A stretch of 64,000 nt of DNA, from positions 1 to 64,000 of the forward strand of contig JBEEOW010000013.1 of the NCBI GenBank assembly GCA_041191405.1, given 5' to 3'. Shown here in pieces: positions 60,360 through 64,000 of the stretch (positions are counted from its first letter, which is position 1; each line of letters starts with the position of its first letter). The notes under the pieces are model-generated. The model was given only the letters and a program-made list of their open reading frames with translations. It searched no databases and had not been told where the DNA came from. The translations under genes and the position numbers were made by a program. This DNA comes from JBEEOW01 sp041191405. GTDB lineage: Bacteria; Bacteroidota; Bacteroidia; Cytophagales; UBA9547.

Positions 60360-62753
60360 TTAATATTTAACAATGAGTCGGATATTGAAAAACCTTTGCG
60401 ACAAAGTATTGGGCACTGCATATCGTTGTCCGCCAGTATCTTTAATCCAAGTGTATGAAATGGTATTATTTGCTCCGATAACATTTAAGATTTCAACAGC
60501 CAACCAAACCGATTGCAAATATCTACTCATCAATGATTTATCCGAAAAAACAATAAATTTCGACAAACCTAAGTCAACTCTTTTGTAAGATGGCATATCA
60601 AAAACTTGTCGCATATTGGGTGAATTTGGAACTCCTGATGGTAAACCCGAACCATAAACTCCATTTAAATACATTTTCAAACTAGGGTGATTAGGCATGT
60701 GGTCTTGAAAAAACACTGAAAATGTAACGAGTTGATCTGTAGGTCTACGAATAAAATCTCTATTATCCCCGTCAACATTTTCTCTAGTTCTGAGCAAACT
60801 CAAACTAAACCAACTTTCCTCTCCTCTAATAAATTCACCACTTATTCTACACGATGCTCCATAAGCATAGCCATCTGCAGAATTCTGTCCATAATACCTA
60901 AGTTTAACATTATCAATATCGTAAGGAACTATGTCCCACAAATGTTTATAATAAATATCGGTAGTTAATTTGAAATTTCTTTTTGATTGAGTTTTAAAAT
61001 TATATACCATAGCAGCGATATAATGCATTGAGCTTTGAGCTCTCAAACCCAAATTTACACTCGTTTGAAAATCACGCATTTCTCTGTAAAACGGAGGCTG
61101 ACGATACACACCCCAAGCAAGCTGAAATTCAACATCTTTTTTCCAAGTAGGTTTGTGTGAAAACTGAATTCTTGGACTAACCATTAACTGCTTATTTACA
61201 TTCCAATAGCCTAAGCGAACACCAGCAGTTAATTTTGTAGAATCTGAAATTTGAATTTCGTGTTGCACAAAAGCACTAGTACGGATTGAATTTAAACTGT
61301 TATTTTTATTAGTGGTATAATCTATATTTACATAATCAGCTGAATCTGTAAATCCATATTCGCTTACTACATCTTCTAATTTTTCAGAACTAACTCTTGC
61401 TCCAAATTCGGTTTTATTACTTGAATTCCAGATGTATGCATTTCGGTTTTCGAGTGCAATTACATTTACATCTAAACCATTTCGAGCATAATTAAAGTTA
61501 GTTCCCAAACCTCTGGTTGTTGCGCAGTTATTTGAAGCCAATCCAGATAAATTTGGCACTAATTCACATAATTTATAGCCAGATTCTAAGTTTACATATT
61601 CCCTTTCCATTGATTTTAAAGCAGAAAGAATGAATTCACTTTTAGCTTTAGTATTCCACTTATGCGACAAATTAAAAGCACCTTGATAAGTTTGAGATTT
61701 CAATAACTCCATACCATCAAAAGCTACATTTAACTGTAAAGTTTGTTGCGCAGTACCAAAGCTTGTTTGCTGAAATTGAGGGATAACTTCGTAATTATTA
61801 TTAGCAAAAGAAGTCAAAATGCCGATGGTAGTTTTTCCAGGATTATCTGCATAATTTCTTGAAATATCAAAACTTAAATAACTTTGAACATCATAATAAT
61901 TAGGAAAATATTGCCCTTGTACAGGTAAAGTTTTGAATAAATAACGTCCGTTTTTGTTACGAGCACCTATTACAAATGAAACTCGTTTGTTTTTTGAGGC
62001 AGTGCCAAAATGAATTGTTCCACCAAGTAAACCTCCAGAAAAGGATGCTTCTGTTTTTTTAGGCTTTTTGTACGTGATATTTAAAACTGAACTTAATTTA
62101 TCGCCATATTTTGCTTTCCAACCTCCCGCCGAAAATTCAACCGATGAAACTAAATCTTGATTTACAAAACTTAAACCTTCTTGTTGACCTGAACTTGTAA
62201 GCATTGGTTTGTAAATTTCCATATTATTTACATAAACCATATTTTCATCATAACTACCACCACGCACAGAATAAGAAGATGATAATTCAGAATTACTCAC
62301 AACGCCAGCCATGGTAGTTAAGGTTTTAGAAAAATCATTAAAAGCCGAAGGTACAAATTTGGCTAGTTTTGGGTCAATTCTTGTAGTACTAATTTCTTCG
62401 TTTTGTTGTTTACCTTCAATTGTAACAACTTGTGTAACAATATTTAAAGAAATAACTTTAAATGTTTTCAGCGAATTAACAACCTTAATAGTTTCGTGAA
62501 AAGGTTTATAATCTGTAGCTAAAATTTTAAATTCAACTGAATCGTTAAGTGGTAATTCCACAGAAAAATTACCGAGTGAATCAGTTTTTAAAACATGATA
62601 AGGTTTAACAGTAATAACCTTTGCTCCGATAACGGCTGTATTATTATCAGATAAAACAACGCCTTTAAAAGTGATGTTTTTTTGAGCAAAAAGGCTACTT
62701 ATGCCGAAGCAAAGTAGCCCTATTGCAAGTATGATATGTTTAGTTGAAAACAA
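60360..62753 (-). CDS. TonB-dependent outer-membrane receptor
   Basis: A 797-residue receptor. The start codon is TTG at 62753, directly after the rpe stop (TAATTG); no ATG near it would keep the signal peptide (IILAIGLLCFGISSLFAQ). A carboxypeptidase-like regulatory domain (about 27-105) is followed by the plug (SVRGGSYDENMVYVNNMEIY near 165) and a long beta-barrel ending RFFNIRLIVKY. It imports an unknown substrate with TonB energy. There is no SusD-like partner beside it. Confidence 0.9.
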   Translation of the reverse strand: MFSTKHIILAIGLLCFGISSLFAQKNITFKGVVLSDNNTAVIGAKVITVKPYHVLKTDSLGNFSVELPLNDSVEFKILATDYKPFHETIKVVNSLKTFKVISLNIVTQVVTIEGKQQNEEISTTRIDPKLAKFVPSAFNDFSKTLTTMAGVVSNSELSSSYSVRGGSYDENMVYVNNMEIYKPMLTSSGQQEGLSFVNQDLVSSVEFSAGGWKAKYGDKLSSVLNITYKKPKKTEASFSGGLLGGTIHFGTASKNKRVSFVIGARNKNGRYLFKTLPVQGQYFPNYYDVQSYLSFDISRNYADNPGKTTIGILTSFANNNYEVIPQFQQTSFGTAQQTLQLNVAFDGMELLKSQTYQGAFNLSHKWNTKAKSEFILSALKSMEREYVNLESGYKLCELVPNLSGLASNNCATTRGLGTNFNYARNGLDVNVIALENRNAYIWNSSNKTEFGARVSSEKLEDVVSEYGFTDSADYVNIDYTTNKNNSLNSIRTSAFVQHEIQISDSTKLTAGVRLGYWNVNKQLMVSPRIQFSHKPTWKKDVEFQLAWGVYRQPPFYREMRDFQTSVNLGLRAQSSMHYIAAMVYNFKTQSKRNFKLTTDIYYKHLWDIVPYDIDNVKLRYYGQNSADGYAYGASCRISGEFIRGEESWFSLSLLRTRENVDGDNRDFIRRPTDQLVTFSVFFQDHMPNHPSLKMYLNGVYGSGLPSGVPNSPNMRQVFDMPSYKRVDLGLSKFIVFSDKSLMSRYLQSVWLAVEILNVIGANNTISYTWIKDTGGQRYAVPNTLSQRFFNIRLIVKY

Positions 62754-63401
62754 TTATGCTTTTTTTAATTTTTGAATCATTTCTTCTGGCGAAGGTGCTG
62801 AAAATACTGCACTACCTGCCACCAAAACATCTGCTCCTGCTTCAACTAATTGTTTGATATTGGCATCAGAAACGCCACCATCAATTTCAATTAAAGCTTT
62901 TGAACCTGTTTTTTCAATTAAAACTTTAGTTTGTGCTATTTTAGTATAAACTCTATCAATAAATTTTTGTCCGCCAAAGCCCGGGTTTACCGACATTAAC
63001 AAAACTAAGTCTAAATCAGCAATAATATCTTCAAGCACCGAAACAGGTGTATGAGGATTTAATGCAACACCAGCTTTAGCTCCTAATGATTTGATATACT
63101 GAACAGTACGATGTAAGTGAGTACAAGCTTCGTAATGCACAGTTAACACTTCAGCACCAGCTTTTCTGAAAGCTTCCAAGTAACGGTCAGGATTAATAAT
63201 CATCAAATGTACATCCAAAGGTTTGGTTGCATGTTTGTTAATAGCCTCTGTTACAGGTATTCCGAATGAAATATTTGGAACAAATTCTCCATCCATAATG
63301 TCAATATGAAACCAATCAGCTTCTGAGCGATTAATCATTTCTACATCACGTTGGATATTAGCAAAATCCGATGCTAACATTGAAGGTGCAATCAAGTGCA
63401 T
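62754..63401 (-). CDS. rpe: Ribulose-phosphate 3-epimerase
   Basis: A 215-residue TIM barrel of the pentose phosphate pathway. Diagnostic strands are IAPSMLASDFANI (residue 4 on), DWFHIDIMDGEFVPNISFG with the catalytic aspartate, PLDVHLMI, LLMSVNPGFGGQKFI and ALIEIDGGVSDANI. It lies 2 bp after the O-antigen-ligase-like gene and abuts the TonB receptor gene, so all three may share a transcript. Confidence 0.96.
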   Translation of the reverse strand: MHLIAPSMLASDFANIQRDVEMINRSEADWFHIDIMDGEFVPNISFGIPVTEAINKHATKPLDVHLMIINPDRYLEAFRKAGAEVLTVHYEACTHLHRTVQYIKSLGAKAGVALNPHTPVSVLEDIIADLDLVLLMSVNPGFGGQKFIDRVYTKIAQTKVLIEKTGSKALIEIDGGVSDANIKQLVEAGADVLVAGSAVFSAPSPEEMIQKLKKA

Positions 63402-63403
63402 AT

Positions 63404-64000
63404 TTAGTTGATTTTATGTTGTTCTAACTTAATTGCTACAAAGGTACAAAGCCCAAGCATAATACTTACTAAACTTGAACCAGAATTTACTTGCAAAGTT
63501 ACATTTGGTAACATTGCCATAAACGTAACCGCCCAAATTGGTAAATATAAAGTACTGTTATATAATTTCAGTTTGATTAATGGCACAAATACCCAAATAG
63601 TAAACAAAACTAAACCTATAATTCCACCGCCTAAAAGCATAATAAACCACATTGAATGAGGTACTATTTTGGTTTCTACCTCAGGGTATTTTTGCTCATA
63701 CACTTTAAAAACTTCATCTCTAATATCACCAGCTCCAATTCCTAAAATTGGTTCTTTCTCCCAAAGGTCAATTGCAATTTTCCAAGATAATAATCTATTA
63801 CCATCAGAACTTCCATTAGCTATACCTGAGTTTTTAAAAGCTGTAACTTCTTTTAAAGTTAAGTTGACTTTTTGTTGAAATTTAGGAACTACAAAGTAAA
63901 CTACAAATGGTAAAATACAAACTCCAAACATTACAATTAACCAAGTTTTGTAAGCTTTACTTGTAAATATTTTCTGTAAAAGCAATACCATAATCCCTAC
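63404..64000 (-). CDS. O-antigen ligase-like membrane protein (C-terminal part)
   Basis: A partial gene open at the window edge: the frame continues upstream of the first internal Met as VGI. The visible ~198 residues hold several membrane helices and a periplasmic loop with SGIANGSSDGNRLLSWKIAIDLWEKEPILGIGAGD and IVPHSMWFIMLLGGGIIG, typical of the Wzy_C/O-antigen ligase family. It joins or polymerises surface polysaccharide in family members. Confidence 0.82.
   Translation of the reverse strand, partial: VGIMVLLLQKIFTSKAYKTWLIVMFGVCILPFVVYFVVPKFQQKVNLTLKEVTAFKNSGIANGSSDGNRLLSWKIAIDLWEKEPILGIGAGDIRDEVFKVYEQKYPEVETKIVPHSMWFIMLLGGGIIGLVLFTIWVFVPLIKLKLYNSTLYLPIWAVTFMAMLPNVTLQVNSGSSLVSIMLGLCTFVAIKLEQHKIN

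Overview
The window is AT-rich bacterial DNA from a member of the Bacteroidota. The evidence is four large secreted proteins with type IX secretion (T9SS) C-terminal tails, a TonB-dependent receptor with a carboxypeptidase-like N-terminal domain, lipoproteins with FxSC-type lipoboxes, an ECF sigma factor paired with a membrane protein carrying a beta-barrel-like C-terminus, and several TAnnTTTG promoter -7 boxes. No genus can be assigned from sequence alone. Most of the window is ordinary chromosome: histidine genes (hisG-hisD-hisC), gapA, gpmI, fumarase, folB, ndh, recQ, mnmE, rpe and two identical tRNA-Glu genes.

Layout. 0-4 kb (minus strand): hisG, hisD, hisC and an ArsC-family reductase, with a broken gene at the window edge. 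4-12.4 kb (plus): a secreted GH18 chitinase, a Nif3-like protein with a zinc-ribbon coiled-coil protein, gapA and a secreted M43 metalloprotease. 12.4-20.3 kb: lipoproteins and a lipoprotein/ECF sigma/envelope-spanning-protein operon, divergent from a giant leucine-rich-repeat T9SS protein. The divergent promoters carry the same -35/-10-like pair with identical spacing, which ties the LRR protein to this sigma factor. 20-42.8 kb: metabolic and housekeeping genes, tRNA-Glu x2, RecQ, an SF1 helicase, a hybrid histidine kinase and another T9SS protein.

42.8-54.9 kb is a defence island. It starts with a small XRE regulator carrying direct-repeat operator candidates. Then come a C5 cytosine methyltransferase lacking a recognisable motif X, a McrB-like AAA+ protein, a McrC-like DUF2357/PD-(D/E)XK nuclease and a 113-residue unknown. 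Next is an AIPR (abortive-infection phage-resistance) gene, broken by an in-frame stop and by an IS110-family element. Removing the element and one copy of a 9-bp repeat restores the AIPR frame exactly. The left end of the element can fold into two loops like the bridge RNA of IS110 elements. A RhuM remnant, a frameshifted small gene and a compact three-gene hipB-hipS-hipT kinase toxin-antitoxin operon follow. The island therefore looks like a McrBC/LlaJI-like restriction-modification locus in partial decay beside an apparently intact HipBST module.

55-64 kb returns to core genes: mnmE, a Uma2 nuclease, a thioredoxin-like protein, a predicted lipoprotein archaemetzincin, a response-regulator phosphatase, a TonB-dependent receptor, rpe and the end of an O-antigen-ligase-like gene that runs off the window. 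Many intergenic gaps carry 7-bp simple repeats (GAGTTAA, AGTTGAT, CCCTAAA and relatives), often as inverted arms that could form hairpins.
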